NCBI GenBank assembly: GCA_023898405.1
Contig: CP060221.1
Span: 868,001 to 932,000, forward strand
Source of the DNA: Myxococcales bacterium
Lineage (GTDB): Bacteria > Myxococcota > UBA727 > JABDBI01
Length of the DNA stretch: 64,000 bases
Direction of reading: 5' to 3'
Below are positions 56,800 to 64,000 of this stretch, one piece after another; the first letter of the stretch is position 1, and each line of letters opens with the position of its first letter. The notes beneath the pieces were generated by a model. The model was given only the letters and a program-made list of their open reading frames with translations, made no database searches and was not told where the DNA came from. Both the position numbers and the translations under genes were made by a program.

Positions 56800-57900
56800 T
56801 TAACCATGCTCTTCCCTTTCAAAGTAATACTTGGCCAAATATTTTAACAACTGATCCACAAAGAGCGGTCCCCCATAAACAAAGCCAGTATAAACCTGCA
56901 ATAAATCGGCACCTGCATTGAGTTTAACCATTGCCTTAGCACCATCCATAATGCCACCTGAACCTATGATTACTAATTTGTGTCGATAATCTTTGGCTAC
57001 ACATCGCAACAATTGCGTGCTTCTTTCAAAAAGCGGCTGCCCTGAAAGCCCTCCGGGCCCATAGTCGTTTGCATGTGTCAAACCATCTCGCTTAATGGTG
57101 GTATTGGTAATAACTAATCCACTCAAACCGTAATCAAGAGCTATCTCTGCACACGCCATTGCTTCTTCGTTGCTAAGATCCGGCCCTAGCTTCAACATGA
57201 GAGGAACTTTTTTAGACAAGCCTTCGTTAAAATTACATACCGTATCCAGCAAACATCCCAAACTTTGAGCAGTTTGATATTTTTGCAAGCCAATACTATT
57301 GGGACAAGAAACATTTATGGTCACATAATCTGCAACGTCATGGATGCATTTAAAGGTATTTAAATAATCAGCCGGAATTTCTTCGACTAAAGAATTATTT
57401 GATTTCCCTAAATTAACGCCTATGGGTATAAAAATTTTATTTTTTTCTCGCAAAGAAGAAAGCTTCTCTCTAAGCCGAACCGCTCCCTTATTATAAAAAT
57501 TAAGCCGGTTAATAATGGCCTTATCATGTGGCAGACGAAAAATCCGTGGTTTGGGATTGCCGGGTTGCGCATCTTTGGTGATCCCTCCCACCTCAATAAA
57601 ACCAAAACCCAAACTTTGTAGCGCTGGCAGAGCCTCTGCGTCCACATCAAAACCTGCAGATAAACCGATAGGATTAGGGAAATTAAGCCCCATGAATTGT
57701 TTTTTAAAAACAGGTGCACGAGCCAATGAGTTTTTGTCCAGATCTTTGCTTACAAAAAAAGAAACCACCTTTAAAAGATGAATGGCCATTTCGTGCATAT
57801 GCTCTGCATCAAATGAAAAAGCCAAACGTCGAGCCAAACGCCACCACACCCCAGACTTTTCTTTATGGTCCGGCATGATATAGTCAATGTCATTGTGCAT
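56800..57900 (-). CDS. pyrD: Dihydroorotate dehydrogenase (quinone), class 2
   Basis: 366 residues from ATG 57900, which has AGGGTGG about 9 nt upstream. The membrane-binding N-terminal helices (LARRLAFSFDAEHMHEMAIH) and FPNPIGLSAGFD start, then YVTINVSCPNSIGLQ with the catalytic Ser, LMLKLGPDLSNE, and the FMN end IIGSGGIMDG and QVYTGFVYGGP define class 2. It oxidises dihydroorotate with quinone as acceptor in pyrimidine synthesis, and is about 30 residues longer than E. coli PyrD. Divergent from folB. Confidence 0.96.
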   Translation of the reverse strand: MHNDIDYIMPDHKEKSGVWWRLARRLAFSFDAEHMHEMAIHLLKVVSFFVSKDLDKNSLARAPVFKKQFMGLNFPNPIGLSAGFDVDAEALPALQSLGFGFIEVGGITKDAQPGNPKPRIFRLPHDKAIINRLNFYNKGAVRLREKLSSLREKNKIFIPIGVNLGKSNNSLVEEIPADYLNTFKCIHDVADYVTINVSCPNSIGLQKYQTAQSLGCLLDTVCNFNEGLSKKVPLMLKLGPDLSNEEAMACAEIALDYGLSGLVITNTTIKRDGLTHANDYGPGGLSGQPLFERSTQLLRCVAKDYRHKLVIIGSGGIMDGAKAMVKLNAGADLLQVYTGFVYGGPLFVDQLLKYLAKYYFEREEHG

Positions 57901-57955
57901 GAACGCCACCCTATAAAATCTATTTAACATCGAGAACTACAATAACGTTGAGTAT

Positions 57956-58351
57956 ATGCAAACTACCATTCCCTTACAGATTTCAAATCATCGCCCCAAA
58001 AATTATAGAAATTATTATTTTCGTTACAACTTTAAACACTCGAGCATTATCGGCGTATACTCCCACGAAAGGATTAAGCCACAAAATTTATTTTTTGACA
58101 TTTTCATACATATAAAATCTCAAAAAAAGCTCATAAAAAAGCAAAGCAAATCTTTAATAATTAAAATCATCAAAGAACTTTGCAAAGAGAATCATTCTCA
58201 ATTGCTAGAAAATATTTCCCACTTAATAGCAAAAAAAATTATTGATAAAATCAAAGACACACAAGAAATAATAATCACCATAAAAAAACCTCGAGCACTT
58301 GATGCCGCACAGTGTTCCTACGTCAAACTAGTTGTAAAAAACACGGATTGA
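57956..58351 (+). CDS. folB: Dihydroneopterin aldolase
   Basis: 131 residues. IIGVYSHERIKPQNLFFDI contains the conserved Glu of FolB and the start pattern IGVxxxER; HSQLLENISHLIAKKI is the substrate helix, and the KKPRALDA stretch has the catalytic Lys region. It splits the side chain off dihydroneopterin in folate synthesis. The middle is unusually Lys- and Ile-rich, in line with AT bias. Followed by the PolX gene 54 nt downstream; no other folate gene is near. Confidence 0.82.
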   Translation: MQTTIPLQISNHRPKNYRNYYFRYNFKHSSIIGVYSHERIKPQNLFFDIFIHIKSQKKLIKKQSKSLIIKIIKELCKENHSQLLENISHLIAKKIIDKIKDTQEIIITIKKPRALDAAQCSYVKLVVKNTD

Positions 58352-58405
58352 ACAAGCATTTACATGCGCGAACGAGCCCCATAAGAGACAAAAAAGGGAG
58401 CAGAA

Positions 58406-60142
58406 ATGTCAGAAATCTTAAAAAATAAAGTGATACAAACTTTAGAAGAAATGGCTCTGCGAGCGGAAATCCTTGAGCTCAACCCGTTCAAGATCAGAGC
58501 TTTTATCAAGGCTGTGCGTATTATCGCAGAATTTGAAGGTGATATAAAAGTAGCGATGAAGGATGGCTCCCTTGCAAAACTTTCCGGCATTGGAGCTGGT
58601 ACCTTAGCGATCATCAAGCATGTTTTAAATGATGAGCCCGTACCTGAGCTTGAAAATTTTCGTGCCCTCGTTCCCAGTGGCGTTCTCGATCTTACTCGTA
58701 TTAGCGGGCTTGGACCAAAGCGGGCACGTATGCTATGGCTCGAGCTTGATATTAAAAACCTGGGCGAGCTTGAATATGCCATCAAGGAAAATCGCTTACA
58801 AAACATCAAAGGTATGGGCCCAAAGATGCAGCAATCTATCGCCCAAGCTTTGGTCGAAGCCCGAAAAAAACTTGGTCATTTTCGTCTTGATCAACTGCTC
58901 TATGCTGCGCAACTTTTAAAAGAAATTGCTTTAGGAATTGATCCACATTCCAAGATAGAAACAGTGGGCGAGTGCTCAAGAGCGTGTGAAAGCTCAAAAC
59001 ATTTAGAAATGCTATGGCTCACCAAGCTCGATCGTGAATCCGTAAAAAAAATGTTTAAAGCTCAAAACATTTATCTTAACTTTATTGAAGATCGCTGTGA
59101 GTTCGTTTTTCTTGACATTGCGTGCCATATCTATCTTTCACAAAATTCTGCTTCTTTTGGAGCTGAAACAATTTGGTTGAGCGGTGATGAAAATTTCAGG
59201 AAAAAAATCGCTCACTATGCAGACAGCGTAAATTTTTCATTTACCCAAGCGGGGCTCTATCAAGAAAAAAAACTCATCGCCACACCCTTAGAAAATGATG
59301 TCTTTGATGTGCTGGGCATTTATCCAATTACACGAGAACGACGAGACGGTACTGCTGTCTTTACCAAAAAAGGCAAAAGTCTACCAAAACTTATAGAATT
59401 GAAAGATCTCTTAGGAGCATTTCACAATCACACCACCGCTTCAGATGGAATCAACACGCTCGAAGAAATGCGCGCGCAGGCTATTGAACTTGGACTTTCT
59501 TATTTGAGCATCAACGATCACAGTCAATCTGCCGCCTATGCTCATGGCTTAGAGCCTCAGCGTTTAAAAGAACAGTTAAAAAAAATAGAAGTGCTCAATC
59601 AAGATGAGCAAGGAAAAAAGTGTTGGCTCTTAAGTGGCACTGAATGTGATATCTTAGCTGACGGCTCACTTGATTTCCCTGACTCTTTGCTCAATCAACT
59701 TGATGTAGTCATCGCTTCTATCCACAATCGCCTTAGACAAGATCGAGAAACCATAACCGCCCGCATGCTTAACGCCATCAAAAATCCTCTCACCACCATG
59801 ATTGGTCATCCGACAGGACGCCTGATTCTCGATCGTCCTCCGAGCAATTTTGATATGAAACTTATGCTTTCAACAGCCAAGGAATACGGAACCATTCTTG
59901 AGCTTAATGCCAATCCTCATCGTCTGGATCTCAAATATGAACATCTGATGCTGGCCAAAGAAATGGGGTTGATGACTGCAATCAACCCTGATGCTCATTC
60001 AATAAATGGCATTAAAGATATTGAATACGGTGTATTGATCGCTCGAAAAGCTGGTTTAGAGCCCAAAGATGTCTTGAACTGTTACTCTATAAATGACATT
60101 AAGACATGGCTTAAGAACAAGAAGGAAAATAATTTATCATGA
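58406..60142 (+). CDS. PolX-type DNA polymerase/PHP protein with degenerate polymerase site
   Basis: 578 residues, the normal PolX length. The N-terminal 150 hold helix-hairpin-helix repeats (LSGIGAGTLAIIK, ISGLGPKRARML, IKGMGPKMQQSI). In bacterial PolX the palm has a GS...GD(I/L)D motif; here it reads TVGECSRACESSKHLEML, so the DxD catalytic pair and the GS are gone. The C-terminal PHP domain looks intact: FHNHTTASDG (HxH), LSINDHS, ECDILADG, SIHNR, IGHPTGR and NPDAHS. A 3'-5' exonuclease or phosphoesterase without polymerase activity is inferred. It overlaps the lolA-like start by 4 nt (ATGA), an odd coupling. Confidence 0.9.
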   Translation: MSEILKNKVIQTLEEMALRAEILELNPFKIRAFIKAVRIIAEFEGDIKVAMKDGSLAKLSGIGAGTLAIIKHVLNDEPVPELENFRALVPSGVLDLTRISGLGPKRARMLWLELDIKNLGELEYAIKENRLQNIKGMGPKMQQSIAQALVEARKKLGHFRLDQLLYAAQLLKEIALGIDPHSKIETVGECSRACESSKHLEMLWLTKLDRESVKKMFKAQNIYLNFIEDRCEFVFLDIACHIYLSQNSASFGAETIWLSGDENFRKKIAHYADSVNFSFTQAGLYQEKKLIATPLENDVFDVLGIYPITRERRDGTAVFTKKGKSLPKLIELKDLLGAFHNHTTASDGINTLEEMRAQAIELGLSYLSINDHSQSAAYAHGLEPQRLKEQLKKIEVLNQDEQGKKCWLLSGTECDILADGSLDFPDSLLNQLDVVIASIHNRLRQDRETITARMLNAIKNPLTTMIGHPTGRLILDRPPSNFDMKLMLSTAKEYGTILELNANPHRLDLKYEHLMLAKEMGLMTAINPDAHSINGIKDIEYGVLIARKAGLEPKDVLNCYSINDIKTWLKNKKENNLS

Positions 60143-61227
60143 AATTTATTTATCTATTTTTTATACTTTTTTCTTCTTACCAATGTCTTAGCGCTCAAGC
60201 TAACAACGAGGCGAAGCATAATTCTTCAGAAAAAACTCAATCAGTATCGAACTCAGTAAAACCAGCTCCTCAAACAAGAAACACAGTTCCCGCTAAGATT
60301 CAAACGCCAGTCAACAAAGTTGAAAAAGTTATACCTCAAAAAAAGCCCACTGCCACTCAAGCCTCAGCTTTAAAACCCACACCAAACTCCAGGCCCACTA
60401 CAGCTCAGCTGATGCAGCTGGCTGATATAATTCAAAAGCAATATAATAAAACCAAATCAGCACGTTTTGATTTTGAACAAAATTACAAAAGCCCCTATCT
60501 GCCAATCACAGAAACTTCTAAGGGGCAGGTTTTTTTTAAAGCCCGCAATATGCTGTGGCGTTACAACGAACCGGCAAGCCGAAAAAAAGAATTTTATATT
60601 GAAGGCAAAAAATTCACCTATCATCTTGTGAACGACAAACAAGCCTTTACTCATGACTGCTTTGAACAAGACACCCTTTCAGCTTCAATCTCATTTCTTT
60701 GGGGACAGGGAAATTTAAAAAATTCATTTGAGATCAAAGAATTTCAAGGAGCTGTAAATGACCAAAAACTCAAATGGCTTACTCTTATTCCTAAGGAAAA
60801 AAATGCTCCCATCAAATCGGTTTCGCTGGGAGTAGACCAAAAAACTGGCACGGTTGTTGAATCGATCGTGACTGATTTAAGCAATGGCACCAATAGTTTT
60901 CGCTTTAGCAATTTTCAAATCAACCTAAACATAGCAGACAAAACCTTTCACTTTGTGGCAGCCCCAGGTGTAAAAGTACAAGCTATGCCCAATGTTGAAT
61001 GCGCCCCACCCCCAAAGCAAGCTCCGCAAGCTGCGAGCACAACTCGAGCGCCGCAAAAAACTCAAGCCAAAGCTCAGCCTGCCACAACGCCAAAAAAAGC
61101 AAACGAAAGTTCAACTGCGTCCGCTAAAAAAATCTCTCCCCCACTAAACAAAGTACCTGCTGAAAAAATTGTGCCACATACAACAAAAAACCCACCCTCT
61201 GCTCCAGCGCTGCAAAAGCATCTTTAG
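60139..61227 (+). CDS. lolA: LolA-like periplasmic lipoprotein carrier with low-complexity ends
   Basis: 362 residues against about 200 for LolA. Signal peptide MKFIYLFFILFSSYQCLSA. Residues 25-80 and about 290-362 are Ala/Pro/Lys/Thr-rich linkers. The central LolA fold is seen in TKSARFDFEQNY, SKGQVFFKARNMLWRYNEP and FVAAPGVKV. LolA ferries lipoproteins across the periplasm. Its tail runs into the truncated VOC gene on the other strand (61124-61438). Translationally coupled to the PolX gene. Confidence 0.82.
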   Translation: MKFIYLFFILFSSYQCLSAQANNEAKHNSSEKTQSVSNSVKPAPQTRNTVPAKIQTPVNKVEKVIPQKKPTATQASALKPTPNSRPTTAQLMQLADIIQKQYNKTKSARFDFEQNYKSPYLPITETSKGQVFFKARNMLWRYNEPASRKKEFYIEGKKFTYHLVNDKQAFTHDCFEQDTLSASISFLWGQGNLKNSFEIKEFQGAVNDQKLKWLTLIPKEKNAPIKSVSLGVDQKTGTVVESIVTDLSNGTNSFRFSNFQINLNIADKTFHFVAAPGVKVQAMPNVECAPPPKQAPQAASTTRAPQKTQAKAQPATTPKKANESSTASAKKISPPLNKVPAEKIVPHTTKNPPSAPALQKHL

Positions 61228-61438
61228 TCACGCTCAAAGCATAGTGGGTATAATCTTCAGCCGGTCGTACAATTTTTTGATTATTTAAACTCAGACAAAA
61301 CCAATCCTTACCGGCCAACAAATATGCGCCATGAGGCCATTTGCATAATGGCTTAAAGCCCAAAATTTCACAATAAAATTTAAATGATCTTGCTAAATTA
61401 GCTACAGAAAGCGTGATGTGGTTAATACCGCTTATCAT
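61124..61438 (-). pseudogene. Truncated VOC/glyoxalase-fold protein (FosA-like)
   Basis: 104 residues. The first 81 are a good match to FosA-like and other VOC proteins: MISGINHITLSVANLARS, FYCEILGFKP, GAYLLAGKDWFCLSLN, and DYTHYALSVTKDAFAALEQR. After that the homology ends and the frame continues as the reverse strand of the lolA-like tail until it stops, so about 50 C-terminal residues, with the last metal ligand Glu, are lost. Probably non-functional, a deletion relic at a convergent junction. Confidence 0.75.
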
Positions 61439-61497
61439 GTGGCTTTCCTGTAAAGATCCTTAGTAAAACTGCTCGCTGAGGAACTCTACGTTCAGCA

Positions 61498-62982
61498 TTA
61501 ATGAGACGGCAATATTTTATACTCATATTGGCTTAAATCCAGTTGTTGCAAATCATGCCTACAAAGTTTCATAAAATCATCGAGGTGAATTGACATCAAA
61601 AAACTTTCGTAATCTCCATAACCTGCAGAAATTAAAAGTTTATTTTCATCATCAAGAGATTTGCTAACCCCCATGGGAAAAATCAAACTAAAAATGTAGT
61701 CTTTCGCACCAGGATCACTTGGAAGCGGTAGAAAAGCGTCACTCACAGTCATAGCCTTAGGTTTGCCAAACTCGTCTGTATCGATCACATAAAAATACAT
61801 TAAGTACAGCTGCGTTTTTCGCTTTGAAACACCACTGTATTGATAGAAAGCATCACATCTTACATAGTTAAAGTCTTTGAATACATCATCGAGGTGCGCT
61901 CTAAATCGATCAATATTAGAATTTTCCTCATAGGTAAATTCTTCCCTATTATTTTGAATTTTAATGTGCCCAACTCCAAGGAGTTTATTGCCAAGCGATA
62001 CATGAGGCGTACCAAAGGAAAAAAGAGGCATTTTACCATGATTTTTTCCCATATTGGGACTCGATTCCAAGGTGCTTCCTTCACCAGAAATAATAAATTT
62101 CTTATCTTTAAAGGCTAAGTAATGCTCACTCGTATCCTGATTTATTTCATTGAACAGGCAAAACTTTATACCTTTTTCTTGGTCAAACCAATTGAGGTAA
62201 AATACTGATCTATCATCTTTGTTCACCCTAATGGGAGATAAGTTAGGTACCAAAAGACCAGTCTGAAAATTTTCGTAGAAGTTCTCATGCTTAAGCGGAT
62301 CACTAAATTCGATGTTTTTAAGAGGATTGTAGTCATTATTAATAACTTTTACTTTATAAAGACTTTTGCCAAAGTTCATGGGGAAAAATGAAACATAAAT
62401 TTCATTATCCTGCCTGAACACTCTAAGATCAGGTATTTGAACTGGCTCTATTCTGTGTTTGCTGATTTCTTCTTCATGGTTGCTTATATTTTCCGCGTAC
62501 ATTGGAAATAAAAGTTCAAAGGATTTAAAATCTTTGTCTGCTAAAAAATACATTGTTGCCATATCAAAACGTTCTGACATCCAATTTTGCCACCAGAAAT
62601 TTTTCCCCTTTTCAAATTGTGATTCGCCATCGTTACCCGGTACGATCTCTTTATCTTCCCTATCGATACTATTTTCAAATTTTCTGTGTATCCAACCAAA
62701 CCTTACAGCTAGAAGGTAATTATCAACATCATATTCACAAATAGAGAAATTAAAGGGACGAGCGAGCTTGTAATGAAGCATCGCTCCAAGATCTGTAATC
62801 TTTTTTAATGCCGTCTCATGCTTATCAGGAAATTGATTCAACTTGATTGAACCATCAATGACTGTTTCAATAAGTCTTTGGCTCAGGTTGTCCATAGAAA
62901 AACTTTCTATATCCAAATAATCTATTGCCAACAAACAATGTGAAAAAATCAAACAAAAAAAGAAATAAATTTTATTTTTCAT
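61498..62982 (-). CDS. Secreted protein, beta-propeller-like, unknown
   Basis: 494 residues. Signal peptide MKNKIYFFFCLIFSHCLLA. Much of the mature part is beta-rich with repeats of about 60-80 residues. FGTPHVSLGNKLLGVGHIKI and the late FPMGVSKSLDDENKLLISAG followed by YESFLMSIHLDDF have the feel of five-bladed glycoside-hydrolase/phosphorylase propellers, but I cannot name a family. GGAAGG precedes ATG 62982. Unknown role. Confidence 0.6.
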   Translation of the reverse strand: MKNKIYFFFCLIFSHCLLAIDYLDIESFSMDNLSQRLIETVIDGSIKLNQFPDKHETALKKITDLGAMLHYKLARPFNFSICEYDVDNYLLAVRFGWIHRKFENSIDREDKEIVPGNDGESQFEKGKNFWWQNWMSERFDMATMYFLADKDFKSFELLFPMYAENISNHEEEISKHRIEPVQIPDLRVFRQDNEIYVSFFPMNFGKSLYKVKVINNDYNPLKNIEFSDPLKHENFYENFQTGLLVPNLSPIRVNKDDRSVFYLNWFDQEKGIKFCLFNEINQDTSEHYLAFKDKKFIISGEGSTLESSPNMGKNHGKMPLFSFGTPHVSLGNKLLGVGHIKIQNNREEFTYEENSNIDRFRAHLDDVFKDFNYVRCDAFYQYSGVSKRKTQLYLMYFYVIDTDEFGKPKAMTVSDAFLPLPSDPGAKDYIFSLIFPMGVSKSLDDENKLLISAGYGDYESFLMSIHLDDFMKLCRHDLQQLDLSQYEYKILPSH

Positions 62983-63213
62983 ACATACCTTCCAACCAAT
63001 ACATTCACATTAAAACATGCAAAAAATACAGCAATAGAGGAACTAAAAAACACCTACTTTAATCCTTGTTTTGATTACTCCCCCCTGTAGCTCTTAGCCG
63101 ACAGAAAACGATTTTATATCTCTTGTAATGATCGCGATTGAAATTATATTTTCCTGTGGAAACAACTACTTGTAATGAAACACCAAAAAAAATAGCTCTT
63201 AGGTGACAGAACA

Positions 63214-63729
63214 ATGAACATAGAATTTATACCCATGAACCAATCTCACCTTGAGCTTTGGCAAAAGTGGCAACAAGTCCCTCACGTAAGAGATAGCTGG
63301 TTCATCGGTGGCTATGAGCCTGCTGAATACATGGAAAAAAAACTTGATGGCAACGGTTATGACTATCCATTTATTATTATGGTGGATAAAAAAGCTTTTG
63401 GTTTTTTGCAATGCTGCGATCTTTATGCTTATAGGACTACATGCCCCAAACCCAAGGGTGTTTTTTGCCACGAAGATGAAGGCACCTATTGCTTGGATCT
63501 ATTTATTGCAGATGAAAATAATTTAGGAAAAGGAATCGGGACAAAAATTGTCGATTCATTCGTGAAAAAATTGTTATCCGAATTTAATGCAAAAAAAATT
63601 CTTATTGATCCAAGCGCAAAAAATAAGCGTGCAATTCGCTGCTACGAAAAAGCTGGATTCAAAAAAATTCGCAAAGCTCATGACGGTACATGCGAAGTGA
63701 TAGTTATGCAGTGGTTTGATCAAGATTAA
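63214..63729 (+). CDS. GNAT acetyltransferase, AAC(6')-like
   Basis: 171 residues. The opening FIPMNQSHLELWQKW with QVPHVRDSWF is typical of the AAC(6')/RimJ-like group. NLGKGIGTKIVDSFV is the acetyl-CoA motif, and NKRAIRCYEKAGFKKIR is the closing motif. Several AAC(6') enzymes acetylate aminoglycosides; close relatives acetylate other small molecules. AGGTGA precedes ATG 63214. A terminator follows at 63765. Confidence 0.85.
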   Translation: MNIEFIPMNQSHLELWQKWQQVPHVRDSWFIGGYEPAEYMEKKLDGNGYDYPFIIMVDKKAFGFLQCCDLYAYRTTCPKPKGVFCHEDEGTYCLDLFIADENNLGKGIGTKIVDSFVKKLLSEFNAKKILIDPSAKNKRAIRCYEKAGFKKIRKAHDGTCEVIVMQWFDQD

Positions 63730-63764
63730 TGTAAGCTAGATTTTTTTGCTAAGCGCCCTAAAGT

Positions 63765-63817
63765 AAAGCGCGCTTTGGTCTCACTTTCTTCAACAAAGTG
63801 GGCCTCAGCGCGCTTTT
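63765..63817. terminator. Long hairpin terminator between convergent genes
   Basis: AAAGCGCGCT pairs with AGCGCGCTTT, with an inner stem CACTTT / AAAGTG; TTTT follows on the plus strand. It lies between the stops of the GNAT gene and pyk, so it probably serves the GNAT gene and may serve both. Confidence 0.8.
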
Positions 63818-63837
63818 AAGCAGAGCTTAAATATCCC

Positions 63838-64000
63838 TTACAAGGCCGATTGAGCCTCACAAGCGATTTCTTTCATAACAGCAACCGCACGATCAGGATG
63901 AGCTCCCACCGCACTTTCACCACTCAACATCACCGCTCTACTTCCTTGCCACACAGCATGAGCAATATTATCTGCTTCTGCTCTCGTGGGTCTTGTAGAA
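63838..64000 (-). CDS. pyk: Pyruvate kinase (3' end only, window edge)
   Basis: The last 53 residues: STRPTRAEADNIAHAVW, AVMLSGESAVGAHPDRAVAV, then EIACEAQSAL and the TAA stop at 63838. The TRAE and AVMLSGE signatures are strong, so the family is clear. In most pyruvate kinases a C-terminal domain of about 120 residues follows this point; here the protein ends about 15 residues after it, so that domain is missing. Upstream part lies outside the window. Confidence 0.88.
   Translation of the reverse strand, partial: STRPTRAEADNIAHAVWQGSRAVMLSGESAVGAHPDRAVAVMKEIACEAQSAL

Noticed and set aside
58360..58809. 149-residue minus-strand frame inside the PolX gene
   Set aside because: Ser/Arg-rich antisense shadow of the HhH region, no ribosome site.

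Overview
The window is a 64 kb stretch of low-GC chromosome from a Gram-negative bacterium. It encodes a TamA/TamB envelope pair, LolA- and LolB-like carriers, a TolQ-type proton channel, many Sec signal peptides and lipoboxes, MreB, and class 2 (quinone) PyrD. Two giant lipoprotein metzincins, a DUF2608 protein and many unrecognised exported proteins suggest a deltaproteobacteria-like lineage (Bdellovibrionota/Oligoflexia/Myxococcota-like), possibly host- or prey-associated. The taxonomy is inference from gene content; no rRNA or tRNA gene is visible to settle it. No phage, IS transposase or CRISPR array was seen.

Layout. 0-6.2 kb, almost all on the minus strand: mrp (cut by the left edge), pckA, a small secreted Cys-rich protein on the plus strand, then gatC-gatA-HIT protein and a nitrile-hydratase-like leader peptide (NHLP) protein. 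6.4-11.3 kb, plus strand: five membrane genes in complex I order nuoJ-K-L-M-N, so diverged that key proton-channel residues are missing. 11.3-18.9 kb, minus: tamB-tamA. 19-30 kb: a zinc-ribbon protein, two tandem giant lipoprotein zinc metalloproteases, and ligA. 30-39.8 kb: small anchored proteins, DUF2608, a PhyH-type dioxygenase, typA, a GNAT protein, unrecognised proteins, tolQ and rpsD. 40-41.6 kb: a compact family A DNA polymerase.

41.7-52.3 kb is an accessory belt rich in exported proteins: a lipoprotein with a protein-kinase fold, secreted hypotheticals, a vWA protein divergent from a LysR regulator, peptide deformylase, an exported zeta-toxin-like P-loop protein, a truncated methyltransferase next to a GC-rich inverted-repeat element, and a lipoprotein with a papain/OTU-like Asn-Cys-Trp motif. 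52.6-64 kb returns to housekeeping: oppF/oppD, a LolB-like lipoprotein, mreB, pyrD, folB, a PolX/PHP protein with an eroded polymerase site, a lolA-like gene whose end runs into a truncated VOC gene, a secreted propeller-like protein, an aminoglycoside-acetyltransferase-like GNAT, and pyruvate kinase cut by the right edge.

The most unusual items are the degenerate nuoJKLMN cluster, the solitary NHLP protein with a nearly Ser/Thr/Cys-free coiled-coil tail, the exported kinase-like and zeta-like proteins, the PolX protein with an apparently dead polymerase domain, and the inverted-repeat element at 50.6-50.9 kb. Several starts were moved downstream from the longest frame where ribosome binding sites, signal peptides or an ATG supported it.
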